DNA of 15,153 nucleotides from Candidatus Kaiserbacteria bacterium (GCA_023267775.1 JAHFMQ010000012.1:1-15153); one strand, 5' to 3'. Shown: positions 1-8,217, counted from the stretch's first letter. The notes: a model not told the origin generated them from the sequence alone. Program-made: numbers and translations.

Positions 1-441
1 GAAAAAATTAAGCAGATAATCGCTCCATGGAAAGGGCGCTTGCTCATCGGCATACATGTACGGCAAGAAGACTTCAAAGGTTTCCGTGAAGGAGAATTTC
101 TTGTTTCCCTTGAAAGAGTTCAAGAAATCGTGAACGAATACGTACAAGAGAAAAACATCAGCCCGAAAAATGTCCTACTTGTTATTACGTCCGATCTGGA
201 AGTTCCCGCAGGAGCGTTTGATGGTTTCTCCACCTACATGTCGTACGGAAATACGCAGATGAATTTGTTCTTGCTTTCAAAATGCAGTGTCGTGCTCGGA
301 ACTAACACGACATTTTCAAATCTCGCTGCATGGTTTGGTAATATCCCTCATATCGTCACCACCAATGAGCCAATTGACTGGACATACTACCGAACGCACG
401 AAGAGTATTTTGAAAATAAATATGTCACCTTTGCGTATTAA
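1..441 (+). CDS. Fucosyltransferase-like glycosyltransferase, C-terminal part (5' truncated by window edge)
   Basis: The reading frame is open from base 1 with no stop, so this is the last 146 codons of a longer gene; the TTG at position 40 is an internal Leu, not a start. Fragment residues 17-24 contain an H-x-R-x-x-D motif (His19, Arg21, Asp24), the GDP-fucose-binding signature of alpha-1,2 (GT11), alpha-1,6 and NodZ-type fucosyltransferases. Residues 88-113 (hydrophobic stretch, then LGTNTTFSNLAAWFG) resemble the C-terminal STFSWW-type region of that superfamily. It would work in the cytoplasm, transferring a sugar, possibly fucose, from a nucleotide donor to a growing glycan. It ends TAA, three bases before the FkbM methyltransferase gene, so both are probably co-transcribed. 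The superfamily call is fairly safe; the exact sugar is not. Confidence 0.62.
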   Translation, partial: EKIKQIIAPWKGRLLIGIHVRQEDFKGFREGEFLVSLERVQEIVNEYVQEKNISPKNVLLVITSDLEVPAGAFDGFSTYMSYGNTQMNLFLLSKCSVVLGTNTTFSNLAAWFGNIPHIVTTNEPIDWTYYRTHEEYFENKYVTFAY

Positions 442-444
442 GAT

Positions 445-1299
445 ATGACGATGGACGCAGAAACTGTTAAACGTTTGCACGAAAAAGCAACTTATGAAAT
501 AAGGTGGTTTGCCCTACGTGCTCGTCCTTGGAAAGATCGTTTTCTAGTATACCCCTTTCGTACGCTATGGTGCGCACTTGTGGATCAGTTTTGGTTCACG
601 ATTATTAGAATTACTGGTAACCCACTTGTCAGGACAAAGACATTTTGGGGTCAGCCGATCACCGTGCGTTTCGTGGAAAATCGTTCGATAGTCCACGACG
701 GTATTATAGATTCCAAAGAACTCGCGGTAACAGCATTCCTGATAAAAAATCTGACCCCGCAAGATGTCTTTTTTGATGTCGGAGCAAATGCGGGATTTTA
801 TACGCTCCTAGGAAACGCGCTTGGTGCACAAGTGATTGCATTTGAACCCATGTCTGAAACCTACGAAATTTTGAAAAAGAACGCTCCGCTAACCAATCTA
901 GTTAACAAAGCTTTGATGGATAAAAATGGAAGTCTTCTTTTTGCAGATTATGGTGCTGGCGCAGGCCTTAACAAAGCGCTTTTGGGAGAAGTGTCTGAAC
1001 GAACCGTGACGGTTGAAGCAATAACACTTGATACGTACTGTCATGAGCACAACGTATTCCCTACGGTTATTAAAATAGACGCGGAAAATGCTGAGCCACA
1101 GGTGATTAACGGGGGACGCGATACGTTACAGAAATGTCACCCAACTCTTATTGTCGAGGGAAATGAACGCATTATAGATACGCTCCAATCTCTTGGATAT
1201 GACGCTTTCCAATTACAAGATGCGGGAGAGGCTGTTCCGTACAAAAAAGGAGATGTGATATTTAATGATAATTTACTTTTCAAGAAAAAGTCGTACTAG
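445..1299 (+). CDS. FkbM family SAM-dependent methyltransferase
   Basis: A 284-residue protein with the FkbM methyltransferase fold. SAM-binding motif I is at residues 107-120 (VFFDVGANAGFYT), the acidic end of strand 2 at 133-135 (FEP), and the family's hallmark segment at 209-223 (IKIDAENAEPQVING), followed by PTLIVEG at 233-239. FkbM enzymes O-methylate hydroxyls of small molecules or sugars; in a glycan locus a sugar methyl-ether role is the natural inference. The roughly 100 residues before motif I are basic and aromatic and have no motif I recognise. The start is the ATG at 445, three bases after the upstream stop; an ATG two codons later is equally possible. No Shine-Dalgarno sequence is visible, which fits translational coupling. 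Its last 20 bases overlap the end of the GT9 gene on the other strand. Confidence 0.88.
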   Translation: MTMDAETVKRLHEKATYEIRWFALRARPWKDRFLVYPFRTLWCALVDQFWFTIIRITGNPLVRTKTFWGQPITVRFVENRSIVHDGIIDSKELAVTAFLIKNLTPQDVFFDVGANAGFYTLLGNALGAQVIAFEPMSETYEILKKNAPLTNLVNKALMDKNGSLLFADYGAGAGLNKALLGEVSERTVTVEAITLDTYCHEHNVFPTVIKIDAENAEPQVINGGRDTLQKCHPTLIVEGNERIIDTLQSLGYDAFQLQDAGEAVPYKKGDVIFNDNLLFKKKSY

Positions 1300-2305
1300 A
1301 AAATAGGTTCTGCGCCGCGCGAGCAGCATTTTTCATGTCTATGTTATTTAAACAGTCTGGATATTCTTTAAATACATGACCATTCGGTTCAGTGAACGTA
1401 AAAATTTGTAGAGATGTTTTCCTGCCATATTGTTCTTCTTGCCACCAATGAAGTCCGAGACACGAGCAAAGAACGATGAGCGGTTTTTTTAATTGCGCGG
1501 CGATATGCGCCATGCCCGTATCAACCGAAACCACGCCCGCAGCAGAATCTATGATTTGTAACATCTCTTGGAGCGATGTGCCGCCAGCAATATTGCGTGT
1601 GTCAGGAATTCCTTTACATACTTCCTCGGCTTGTACCTCATCCTGCTCCCCTCCACTTACCAGAAGCGTGAGGCCGGGCAACTGTTCATGAAACGCACTA
1701 AGAAGCGCTCGTTGATTCTTAGGCGCAAGACCGCGCCCTTTGTTGCCAGCAAAAAGGTGCACCACTGCATAGCGACCCGATTGGACACCAATACGCTGCA
1801 ATAGTGAAGTATCTTGAGAAAAAGAAAGCGAGGGTGTCGGAAACGCGATAGGGATTGTGAGTTCGGAAAGCGCTTGTCGTTCAAGCATTGCTGGCGCGGC
1901 ATTTCTGGAAAATTGCAAAATTTTGTCGTAGAGATACTTGTTCCACGGAAAAGTGTCGGCAAAACCGATAAAGCCGCCACGGCACGCAAGAAGACGTCCG
2001 ATGTATTTGCTTGCCAAACTAAAACGCCCGCCCTCCTTCCCTGCGTACTGCGTGAGTACAAGATCACTATTCCACCACTGCCACAAAAGGCGCATGATGC
2101 TTACAGGATTGCGTCGATTCACTTCTATGATTTCTAACCACGGATATGCGACACACAAATCGCGAATCATCGCAGATCGCGAACCCACTACCATGGCGCA
2201 CTTCGCTTTAGGATACGCAGCGTGTACGTTTTCAAGAAAATATTTCCCCATCAAACAATCCCCGATGGAAGAAGCTCTAAAGGTAACCGCCTTTTTAATT
2301 TTCAT
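1280..2305 (-). CDS. Glycosyltransferase family 9 (heptosyltransferase-like)
   Basis: A 341-residue GT-B protein of the ADP-heptose:LPS heptosyltransferase family. The N-terminal SSIGD motif (residues 12-16) carries the Asp that in WaaC-type enzymes acts as catalytic base. The C-terminal domain has AVVHLFAGNKGRG near 180-192 and the family hallmark DTGMAHIAAQLKKPLIVL at 262-279, the nucleotide-diphosphate-sugar binding loop. It would add a sugar, heptose in classical members, to a lipid-linked acceptor at the cytoplasmic face. Outside LPS-making bacteria GT9 proteins use other donors, so heptose is unproven and waaC/waaF is not assigned. It is the last gene of the leftward block; its ATG lies two bases after the stop of the FkbM gene at 2308, with no evident ribosome binding site, suggesting coupling. 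Its 3' end overlaps the opposing FkbM gene tail-to-tail. Confidence 0.86.
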   Translation of the reverse strand: MKIKKAVTFRASSIGDCLMGKYFLENVHAAYPKAKCAMVVGSRSAMIRDLCVAYPWLEIIEVNRRNPVSIMRLLWQWWNSDLVLTQYAGKEGGRFSLASKYIGRLLACRGGFIGFADTFPWNKYLYDKILQFSRNAAPAMLERQALSELTIPIAFPTPSLSFSQDTSLLQRIGVQSGRYAVVHLFAGNKGRGLAPKNQRALLSAFHEQLPGLTLLVSGGEQDEVQAEEVCKGIPDTRNIAGGTSLQEMLQIIDSAAGVVSVDTGMAHIAAQLKKPLIVLCSCLGLHWWQEEQYGRKTSLQIFTFTEPNGHVFKEYPDCLNNIDMKNAARAAQNLFSSTTFS

Positions 2306-2307
2306 GG

Positions 2308-2949
2308 TTAGGTATGAGAGAAAATATTTGAAACTCCTCGCTGTGCATATAACTTATATCCTTTTTGCGTCAGGAATTCAGTCGATTCGTCACCTTCAAC
2401 AATGATAACTGTCGGATATTGTTTCCAGCCATATGATTGCAACACTTCTAAATCCATACCTTCCACATCAATAGTAAGCAAGTCGATTGGTCCTCGTATT
2501 AATTCACTCAATGGTCGAACCGACACATCGCGTGTTCCTAAAAACGTAAGGAATGCTTTCTCTTTCCACTTTTGTGCCTGTGCTGCAACGAATGTATTCA
2601 CTGCAGGGTCAGAGAACTGAAAATAGGTCAGCGTTGCTGGCATGCCAACACCACAGCATATGTTCTGATCGTTCGGTCGTGCTTTTTCAAATAATTCAAT
2701 CGTATGAGGGTTGGGGTCGATGTTTACTCCCCGCCATCCTTTTTTGTGAAGAAGATATGTATTTGAGTACCGATACGGATGATGCGCACCTACATCTACA
2801 TAAATACCATTATTCTTCTCTTTAAAGAGTTTGAGCAGCACCAAATCTTCGCCGAATTGGGAAAATTTTTTGTACCCAGTAAATTTCCGTTTGAGATTTG
2901 AGAGTGGATAATGCCACGCAGTTGGTATGAGTTTTTTTAACACTGACAT
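2308..2949 (-). CDS. FkbM family methyltransferase (short form)
   Basis: A 213-residue FkbM protein lacking the long N-terminal extension of its relative at 445-1299. It opens with the SQFGEDLVL segment (30-38) common in FkbM proteins of polysaccharide loci. Next come motif I GIYVDVGAHHPYRYSNT (48-64), GVNIDPNP (74-81) and the catalytic-domain hallmark LLTIDVEGMDLEVL (157-170) with VIIVEGD following. Function by family: SAM-dependent O-methylation, here probably of a sugar hydroxyl. The two FkbM copies are too different to be a recent duplication. The gene sits 3 bases after the class I methyltransferase gene and 2 bases before the GT9 gene, in one transcription unit. A run of seven A (coding strand; 2932-2938) falls at codons 4-6. 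No Shine-Dalgarno sequence is seen. Confidence 0.88.
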   Translation of the reverse strand: MSVLKKLIPTAWHYPLSNLKRKFTGYKKFSQFGEDLVLLKLFKEKNNGIYVDVGAHHPYRYSNTYLLHKKGWRGVNIDPNPHTIELFEKARPNDQNICCGVGMPATLTYFQFSDPAVNTFVAAQAQKWKEKAFLTFLGTRDVSVRPLSELIRGPIDLLTIDVEGMDLEVLQSYGWKQYPTVIIVEGDESTEFLTQKGYKLYAQRGVSNIFSHT

Positions 2950-2952
2950 ATT

Positions 2953-3561
2953 TTACGAGACTTTTTCAAGTTCCCACGTAAGACACTCGGTCGGGAGAAG
3001 AATTGAGAGATACTGATCATAGAACTCTGGGTGCGCGGCAATGAATGATTTCAGGAGCTGTTTGAGCGGATTCTTCGATGGGTGCGGCCAGCCATACCAG
3101 AACCCGAGCTTCTCAAAGAGAGTCGCGCTGTAACGGTAGCGTGCTTGCACGTCGCCCGCCACGACGTAGTCAAACGATTGCGAAGTGAAAAAATGCCGGT
3201 GTGTTGGATCCGTAAACGCGTCTGTGGATCGAAAGTACGGTACCTGTATAACTACATGTCCGCCAGGAGCAAGGATGCGACAGATCTCTTCAAGAGTTTT
3301 CACCACGTCCGTAGCGTGCTCCATAAAATGGTTTGCAAGAATGAGATCAAAACTATTGTCCGCAAATGGCCACGGAAACACCGAAAGATCGTGCACTACA
3401 TCTACTGACGGAAGAGCGAGTATGTCGACCCCAGTGGCTCCAGAAAGTTTACGGTCACCGCAACCAACATCAAGCGCACGGACGCCCTCAAGCAGGTTGT
3501 TTTTTACAAAGCCGTGAGGCGTATATATGCGAGGTGCCCAGAGATTCTTATCGGGTTGCAT
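2953..3561 (-). CDS. Class I SAM-dependent methyltransferase
   Basis: A 202-residue Rossmann-fold methyltransferase of the Methyltransf_11 type. Motif I is DVGCG at 31-35; GVDI at 44-47 ends strand 2; the post-motif DLSVFPWPFADNSFDLILANH (58-78) leads to Glu-His at 81-82; LAPGGHVVIQVPYF at 97-110 is motif III. DPTHRHFFT at 118-126 is often seen in methyltransferases of polysaccharide clusters. Substrate unknown; a sugar residue or glycan end is the contextual guess. Start: ATG at 3561, inside the last 14 bases of the GT4 gene. A weak purine-rich GAGAGAG stands ten bases upstream, one of the few places in the window with any Shine-Dalgarno resemblance. It could instead act on a lipid or small metabolite; the fold is certain, the acceptor is not. 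Confidence 0.87.
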   Translation of the reverse strand: MQPDKNLWAPRIYTPHGFVKNNLLEGVRALDVGCGDRKLSGATGVDILALPSVDVVHDLSVFPWPFADNSFDLILANHFMEHATDVVKTLEEICRILAPGGHVVIQVPYFRSTDAFTDPTHRHFFTSQSFDYVVAGDVQARYRYSATLFEKLGFWYGWPHPSKNPLKQLLKSFIAAHPEFYDQYLSILLPTECLTWELEKVS

Positions 3562-4708
3562 GGAGTGTATTCTCTCTCAAAGGGGAGCAGAAAGCGAGCA
3601 CGCGTTCTGCTCGTTTTTGCCACGTATGCTGCTGGACTTTTTGGAAAGCTTGTTCAACTCGGATAGCACTTTCATGAAAGTCTTCAACTGCGCTAACTAT
3701 ACGTCGCGCGAGTGACCCAGCATTGTCGGGTTCATAAAACAATACCTCATTCTCAGTAAGGACATCTTTCAGAGCGGGAGTACCACTCGCCACAATAGGG
3801 ACCCGCGCAGCAACGTACTCGAATAACTTCATAGGAGACGTGTAGCGGAAAGAATCTATATTGTGCGCTGTCCCCACAACCAGCGCGACATCTGACGCTG
3901 CAAGCCACAAAGGAATCTCTTCCACTCCCTTGATCCCCATGCAGTGCAAATTCTTTGGCAGCTTTTGACCGGAAAGCTTTTCAAACTCATCAGCCGTTCC
4001 GCCAACTACATAACACTCGATATCTTCTGCGAGAAGCCTTTCGCCTGCCGCGGGAAGTATTTCGAGTCCCTTCCATGCATACAATCTTCCCACGTACAAT
4101 GCGATTTTCTCTGTCAGTGGCAATAGAAGCTTACGGCGCGCTTCATCCCTCGACGGCAAAGATATAAACATTTTGGTATCGACACCGTTTGGTTCTACGA
4201 TGATTCGTTCCTGAGGAAATGCGAACGTTTGCACCAGTGCCATTTTGGTTAATGAATTCGTCGAAACAACGCTGTGTACCCGATTGAAGAAAAATTTCTG
4301 TAGCATGGTTCCCTTCTTCGGCGTATGCATTTCGGCGCTACAGGCTCCAAGAAGCGGCAGAAACGCGAAGGAAAAAGTATCCATATCGATCGTGTATATA
4401 AAAAAGTCTTCACCCATGATGCGTTTGCGCAACAAAAATAGGACGTACCGCAACATGAAAAATACCGAGCTCACAAAAAAACCGATTCTACCGAACGTAT
4501 AGAAATCGGGGACCCATAATCGTATGAGAGGAATATTTTGACGGAGGGAATAAAATGACTGGAGATCTCGAGCGGATCCGTCTCTTGTGGGTACTATTAG
4601 CGTAATGTCTGCACCTACTTCCGCAAAGGCTTCACACATCTTCGCGATCTGAATGCCATGTGCCTTTTCGTTCGGCATTCGGGCATTCACGACGTAATAT
4701 AATTTCAT
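3548..4708 (-). CDS. Glycosyltransferase family 4
   Basis: A 386-residue GT-B retaining glycosyltransferase. The N-terminal acceptor domain starts MKLYYVVNARMPNEKAHGIQ, with the usual loop containing a His-Gly (17-18) and a hydrophobic region at about 76-95 that may dip into the membrane. The linker EPNGVDTKMF (172-181) and the C-terminal domain motif YVGRLYAWKG (205-214) are standard GT4 marks. SPMKLFEYVAARVPIVAS (291-308) is the donor-binding helix with its Glu. It would transfer a sugar from a nucleotide donor to a lipid-linked glycan in the cytoplasm. Its ATG overlaps the stop of the GT2 gene by four bases (ATGA, 4705-4708), so translation is probably coupled, and its end overlaps the methyltransferase gene by 14 bases. 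Donor and linkage cannot be read from sequence. Confidence 0.9.
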   Translation of the reverse strand: MKLYYVVNARMPNEKAHGIQIAKMCEAFAEVGADITLIVPTRDGSARDLQSFYSLRQNIPLIRLWVPDFYTFGRIGFFVSSVFFMLRYVLFLLRKRIMGEDFFIYTIDMDTFSFAFLPLLGACSAEMHTPKKGTMLQKFFFNRVHSVVSTNSLTKMALVQTFAFPQERIIVEPNGVDTKMFISLPSRDEARRKLLLPLTEKIALYVGRLYAWKGLEILPAAGERLLAEDIECYVVGGTADEFEKLSGQKLPKNLHCMGIKGVEEIPLWLAASDVALVVGTAHNIDSFRYTSPMKLFEYVAARVPIVASGTPALKDVLTENEVLFYEPDNAGSLARRIVSAVEDFHESAIRVEQAFQKVQQHTWQKRAERVLAFCSPLRENTLHATR

Positions 4709-5391
4709 AGATGTCGCATCCAGTCCCGGATAACTACTATAATCGCGTGCAAGCCGTCTCGGTAGCGAATCTTCTTTCCTTCAGCGGCATCTCGTGGGGC
4801 ATACGATATCGGAACTTCAGCAAAACGATACCCGCGGCGGGCGAGTGCGGCCGTGAACAGCAACTCCGATTCAAACCGCCCCACAACAAAATCAGGAGCG
4901 GCTTCATGAGGAAACATCTTGTAGCACGTCCATACGTCAGTCAGCGACAATCGATGTAATATATTAATGAGTTTTGTTATGAACCATACTCCGATGCGAG
5001 GTATGAGACCGCCGCGTCTTGTCCATGGATTGAGGTTACGTGAGCCGTAAACGACCTCGGCGGTATTCGATTCGGCGACTGCAAGCAGGTGCTGTATGTC
5101 TGCTGGATCATATTCAAGATCCGCATCTTGAATAAGCACGAATTCACCAGTCGCATACTCAATACCACGACGTACGGCAGTACCTTTTCCGCCATTCTTT
5201 TCAGAATAAATAATGCGCACACTGTCTTCGTACTGCTTTAAAATATCTCTCGTTGCATCATGGGAAGCATCATCTACCACTATGATTTCTTTTTGCCATC
5301 CACGCATAGGAGCGACCTGCAAACGATGAAGAATTTCCTTAATCGTCTTTTCTTCATTATAGCAGGGCACAACAATCGAAAGCGTTTTCAT
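4705..5391 (-). CDS. GT2 glycosyltransferase, DPM1/GtrB-like (polyprenyl-phosphate sugar synthase)
   Basis: A 228-residue GT-A enzyme closest in motif set to dolichol-phosphate mannosyltransferase (DPM1). It has LSIVVPCYNEEKTI (4-17), VVDDASHD (38-45), KNGGKGTAVRRG (65-76), the metal-binding QDADLEYDP (88-96), the acceptor-side TDVWTCYKMFP (151-161), FESELL (173-178) and SYAPRDAAEGKKIRYRDG (196-213). It lacks the C-terminal transmembrane pair of bacterial GtrB/ArnC, so it is a soluble or peripheral form. Expected reaction: move a hexose from GDP- or UDP-sugar onto polyprenyl phosphate, giving the donor that GT-C enzymes use outside. Two GT-C genes lie directly upstream in the same transcription unit and a GtrA gene lies across the divergent promoter, supporting this role. 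Start ATG is five bases after the GT-C stop; no Shine-Dalgarno sequence. Confidence 0.9.
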   Translation of the reverse strand: MKTLSIVVPCYNEEKTIKEILHRLQVAPMRGWQKEIIVVDDASHDATRDILKQYEDSVRIIYSEKNGGKGTAVRRGIEYATGEFVLIQDADLEYDPADIQHLLAVAESNTAEVVYGSRNLNPWTRRGGLIPRIGVWFITKLINILHRLSLTDVWTCYKMFPHEAAPDFVVGRFESELLFTAALARRGYRFAEVPISYAPRDAAEGKKIRYRDGLHAIIVVIRDWMRHL

Positions 5392-5396
5392 ACGGC

Positions 5397-6815
5397 TTAG
5401 GACTTGACGATACTCTGTCCTTGGTGATTTTTCCAGTAGTTAATAAGAAAAAGTATTCCCGCCACTCCAAGCAGAATGAGGAACGGCGCTACTGGCATAC
5501 GATAGCGAGGCGACGATACTGGCCCCGTGAGGAGTGCAAAAAGAATAGTCAGTAAAAATAAGAAGAGGATAGGAGATGATTTTCGAGTGTGGGTATATAA
5601 CATCATCACCATCATCAAGAAAGCGGACAGGAAGAGCACGAGCCAAGCAATACGCTCTATGAGAGCGAACGGATTCGCGGATAATGCGGAGATAAAAGCA
5701 TCAAATTGCCCTTGTCGTAAAAGTGCTGAAATATTAACGTCGACGATGGGATCGCCCCGAAGCACACCTTGTAGATGAAGCGAACGTTGCGCATCTTCAA
5801 CGTCACTCCCGAAGAAAAACGGAACGGTGGTGTAGAGATGGAAAATAGCGTACTGAAGAAGATGGGGCGATAGATACTCCGCAACTGTCTTCTGTTCGGC
5901 GTCCGTGTAGATAAATGTACGGAATTCTTGATCCGTTTCGGAAGAACCAATGCGCTGTACCATCTGTGCGTGCAATACGTCTTTCGATATACCCGTTCGC
6001 TGGTGCTCGAATTCAAGTACGTTATAAAAAAGCATATTGTACGCCGTGATGCTAGAGAGCGAAAAATGATGCGCGTACATGTAATTACGGTAGGCCCACG
6101 GCATCATCACAATAGCAACACCGAAAAGGAGCAGCAGCGATTGCTGCAGTAACATTTTCCGCTGTTTCCTGTACATAAAGAGGATCCAAAGTAGGAATAG
6201 CGGGATGACCGGCAAACCTATCGGTCGAACAAGAGCAAGAACGCCCAGAAGCGCTCCGCCCAATAAAATTTTTCGTGAAGTAAGTTCCTCACGAATCAGA
6301 ACAAAGACCGCACCCAAAAGTACGAACACGAATAACGTTTCCGTTGTTGTTCTTGATGACTGCGTAATCGTCATTGGATCAATGACGTATAATGCCGCAA
6401 CCACCACTCCTAGTCCTCGCGAAAAGAATCTTGCGCCGATAGCAAATATGCAAAGAGCCGAGAGTGCGACGAGGATAATTTGAGCAAATGGAATCGCGAG
6501 ATCATTCCCAAATATGCCAAGAAGCACGGCAATGAAAAATGGGTACGCTGGTGTGCGAAAATACTCTGGAGAGGATGTTGCTGTAAGCGAAAAACGATCA
6601 GTGTCATGCAACACATGCCCGAGCACATAATACTCATGAGCATCGCCCTCTGAGAAGGTCAGGAAGTGGGTTGTAGTTATTCCATTCGAGCGGGCAAGTG
6701 AAAGACTGTAAAAAAATAGGGATGTATACCCAACGAGGACTACAAGAACGATCGTGGAGTACACGCTGACATCAGACTGCCAATATTCACCCACTTTTTT
6801 CCTTATGAGATCCAT
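5397..6815 (-). CDS. GT-C family membrane glycosyltransferase (ArnT/PMT-like), copy 2
   Basis: A 472-residue polytopic membrane protein of the GT39/GT83/RgtA-like superfamily that transfers sugars from polyprenyl-phosphate donors on the outer face of the membrane. A first membrane segment (about 20-40) leads to a large outer loop carrying acidic EGDAHEYY (56-63) and FRTPAYPFF (86-94), where GT-C enzymes hold the catalytic Asp. Further hydrophobic segments follow through about 240, with TTTETLF (156-162) and PWAYRNYM (239-246). A soluble stretch is then followed by C-terminal membrane segments with RYRMPV at 437-442. The gene overlaps its upstream relative by 13 bases (6803-6815) and both share motif spacing, so they are probably tandem paralogues. 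Likely partner: the polyprenyl-phosphate sugar synthase just downstream. Sugar and acceptor (glycan or protein) are unknown. Confidence 0.85.
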   Translation of the reverse strand: MDLIRKKVGEYWQSDVSVYSTIVLVVLVGYTSLFFYSLSLARSNGITTTHFLTFSEGDAHEYYVLGHVLHDTDRFSLTATSSPEYFRTPAYPFFIAVLLGIFGNDLAIPFAQIILVALSALCIFAIGARFFSRGLGVVVAALYVIDPMTITQSSRTTTETLFVFVLLGAVFVLIREELTSRKILLGGALLGVLALVRPIGLPVIPLFLLWILFMYRKQRKMLLQQSLLLLFGVAIVMMPWAYRNYMYAHHFSLSSITAYNMLFYNVLEFEHQRTGISKDVLHAQMVQRIGSSETDQEFRTFIYTDAEQKTVAEYLSPHLLQYAIFHLYTTVPFFFGSDVEDAQRSLHLQGVLRGDPIVDVNISALLRQGQFDAFISALSANPFALIERIAWLVLFLSAFLMMVMMLYTHTRKSSPILFLFLLTILFALLTGPVSSPRYRMPVAPFLILLGVAGILFLINYWKNHQGQSIVKS

Positions 6816-8179
6816 CGTGTGAAATAGTGTTTGCGAATAGTGTACAGATGCGCGACTTGATACACCGCGAATGTAACAATGAGCGCGTTAACTGGTAGCC
6901 GATACCGCGCCGTTACCGCAAGACCGATGACAAGCGTCGTGAGCATGAAATACAATACGGCACTTATAGAAATCAGCCCGTATACTGTTTCGATCTCATC
7001 CCGCATATAGCGCCATGCGCCAAAAACCGCAAAAAGCGTAATGAGAATCCACGCAATCCTCCCAAAAAGGATCAGGATAATCGGAGTGAAAAAGACCGAC
7101 TTGATATAGCCTAGGAGCCGTGTGGGGTCTGAGAGAAACAGAAAGAGCGCGGGTTTACCGAGTTTTTCTGGCGGCCGTTCCCCAACATGTTTCAGTACCT
7201 CTATCATTCCGTCGTGGATATAGAAATTAAGAGCTGTATTTGCGGAAATAATCGAAAGACCTTTTGGATGAGCCAAGAGTATCGGTATCGCTTTTTTAAG
7301 ATAGGTATCGCCATTTTCGATTGAAGCGGAACTCGGGTCGACGCCGCCGTGCGCGAGCATCGCATCAAATTCCTCCTGGAAAGTTGTTCCATTTTCAAAA
7401 GAAAGAACCGAGGGCACGAGCACCGCATGCAACTGCTCTCCTAATTGCGGGCTCACTCCAAGTACGCCAAACGTCATGTAATTACGTATGAGCCAGGGCG
7501 AAAGAGCGATGATAAAAATCATGATAAATATTCCGATTGGTGCGAACGCTGCTCGCATGTTGCTACGGAAATGCCAAAGAATACCCATGGAAAATACGAC
7601 AGGCAGAAATTCCGATGTTGGCTTTGCAAGTGTGGAAAGGCCAAGCAAGAAACCGCTTGCCCACAAGAACGTCTGTCGCATGCTCTGTAGATAGCGGAAC
7701 AAAAAAATGATTGAGGAGAGTAACAACACCGTGAAAATCGTCTCGCTATAAAAAATAATTGAAAAGAGAATGCTTACCGGTTCAAGTGCAAGTAATATAC
7801 CAACAACAGTTATTACCCTAGGGCGTTTTGTTATGAATTCCGCGATTGCCATTCCCAACAGCGGTACCATACTACCGAGCAGTATCTGCACCAGAAGTGG
7901 CAGCCAGTACGTACCGAGAATCAAGTAGAGGGACGCTAGGAAAAAAGGCTGCACGGGAGGCCGAATCGAATTCAAAGTGTACGGCGGAGCAAGGTCGCAC
8001 GAATACCCGTGCCCGTGCAGCACATTCTCACTGATAACGAAATAGCAGTCAGCACCCGAAACGGTCTCTGCTAATTTCCCCTGGCCCGCATGGAGTGCGA
8101 GTCCCAAATATAAAAGACGGACTATGCATGCTACGACAAATATTGCGAGTGCAAACTTGTTCCGTTTAAAAAAAGACAC
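6803..8179 (-). CDS. GT-C family membrane glycosyltransferase, copy 1
   Basis: A 458-residue polytopic protein. Membrane segment 1 (about 8-30) is followed by an outer loop with VSGADCYFV (40-48), including Asp44, and SIRPPVQPFF (71-80). Later come YSETIFT (144-150), PWLIRNYM (228-235) and C-terminal RYRLPV (425-430), all in the same order and near-equal spacing as in the neighbour at 5397-6815. This is the layout of polyprenyl-phosphate-sugar-dependent GT-C enzymes (ArnT, PMT, RgtA). Start: GTG at 8179, the only reasonable choice because an in-frame TAG lies five codons upstream (8192-8194). A run of seven T (coding strand; 8168-8174) spans codons 2-5. The start is so close to a promoter-like -10 that the mRNA may be leaderless. 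It is the first gene of the seven-gene leftward block. Confidence 0.85.
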   Translation of the reverse strand: MSFFKRNKFALAIFVVACIVRLLYLGLALHAGQGKLAETVSGADCYFVISENVLHGHGYSCDLAPPYTLNSIRPPVQPFFLASLYLILGTYWLPLLVQILLGSMVPLLGMAIAEFITKRPRVITVVGILLALEPVSILFSIIFYSETIFTVLLLSSIIFLFRYLQSMRQTFLWASGFLLGLSTLAKPTSEFLPVVFSMGILWHFRSNMRAAFAPIGIFIMIFIIALSPWLIRNYMTFGVLGVSPQLGEQLHAVLVPSVLSFENGTTFQEEFDAMLAHGGVDPSSASIENGDTYLKKAIPILLAHPKGLSIISANTALNFYIHDGMIEVLKHVGERPPEKLGKPALFLFLSDPTRLLGYIKSVFFTPIILILFGRIAWILITLFAVFGAWRYMRDEIETVYGLISISAVLYFMLTTLVIGLAVTARYRLPVNALIVTFAVYQVAHLYTIRKHYFTRWIS

Positions 8180-8188
8180 TGCTTTATA

Positions 8189-8217
8189 ATACTATGGCAT
8201 GGGTCTATAAAACTCAA
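8189..8217 (-). promoter_or_regulatory. Candidate sigma70-type promoter for the leftward block
   Basis: Read on the minus strand: TTGAGT at 8212-8217 (4/6 to the -35 consensus), a 17-base spacer, then TAGTAT at 8189-8194 (4/6 to the -10), with an overlapping better -10, TATTAT, at 8186-8191. Transcription would begin within about 0-4 bases of the GTG at 8179, leaving no room for a Shine-Dalgarno sequence. The position in the only non-coding gap and the correct spacing support it; the sequence match alone is modest. Confidence 0.45.

Noticed and set aside
1311..1331. CTGC...GCAG inverted repeat followed by a short T run just after the FkbM gene
   Set aside because: Four-base stem with a nine-base loop, inside the GT9 coding region; not convincing as a terminator.
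1657..2067. Minus-strand open frame within the GT9 gene in another frame
   Set aside because: The GT9 frame spans the region with conserved motifs on both sides; this is an overlapping-frame artefact.
8185..8190. Perfect TATAAT on the plus strand as the main rightward promoter
   Set aside because: No acceptable -35 at 16-18 bases and no TGn extension; kept only as an alternative to the element at 8229-8234.
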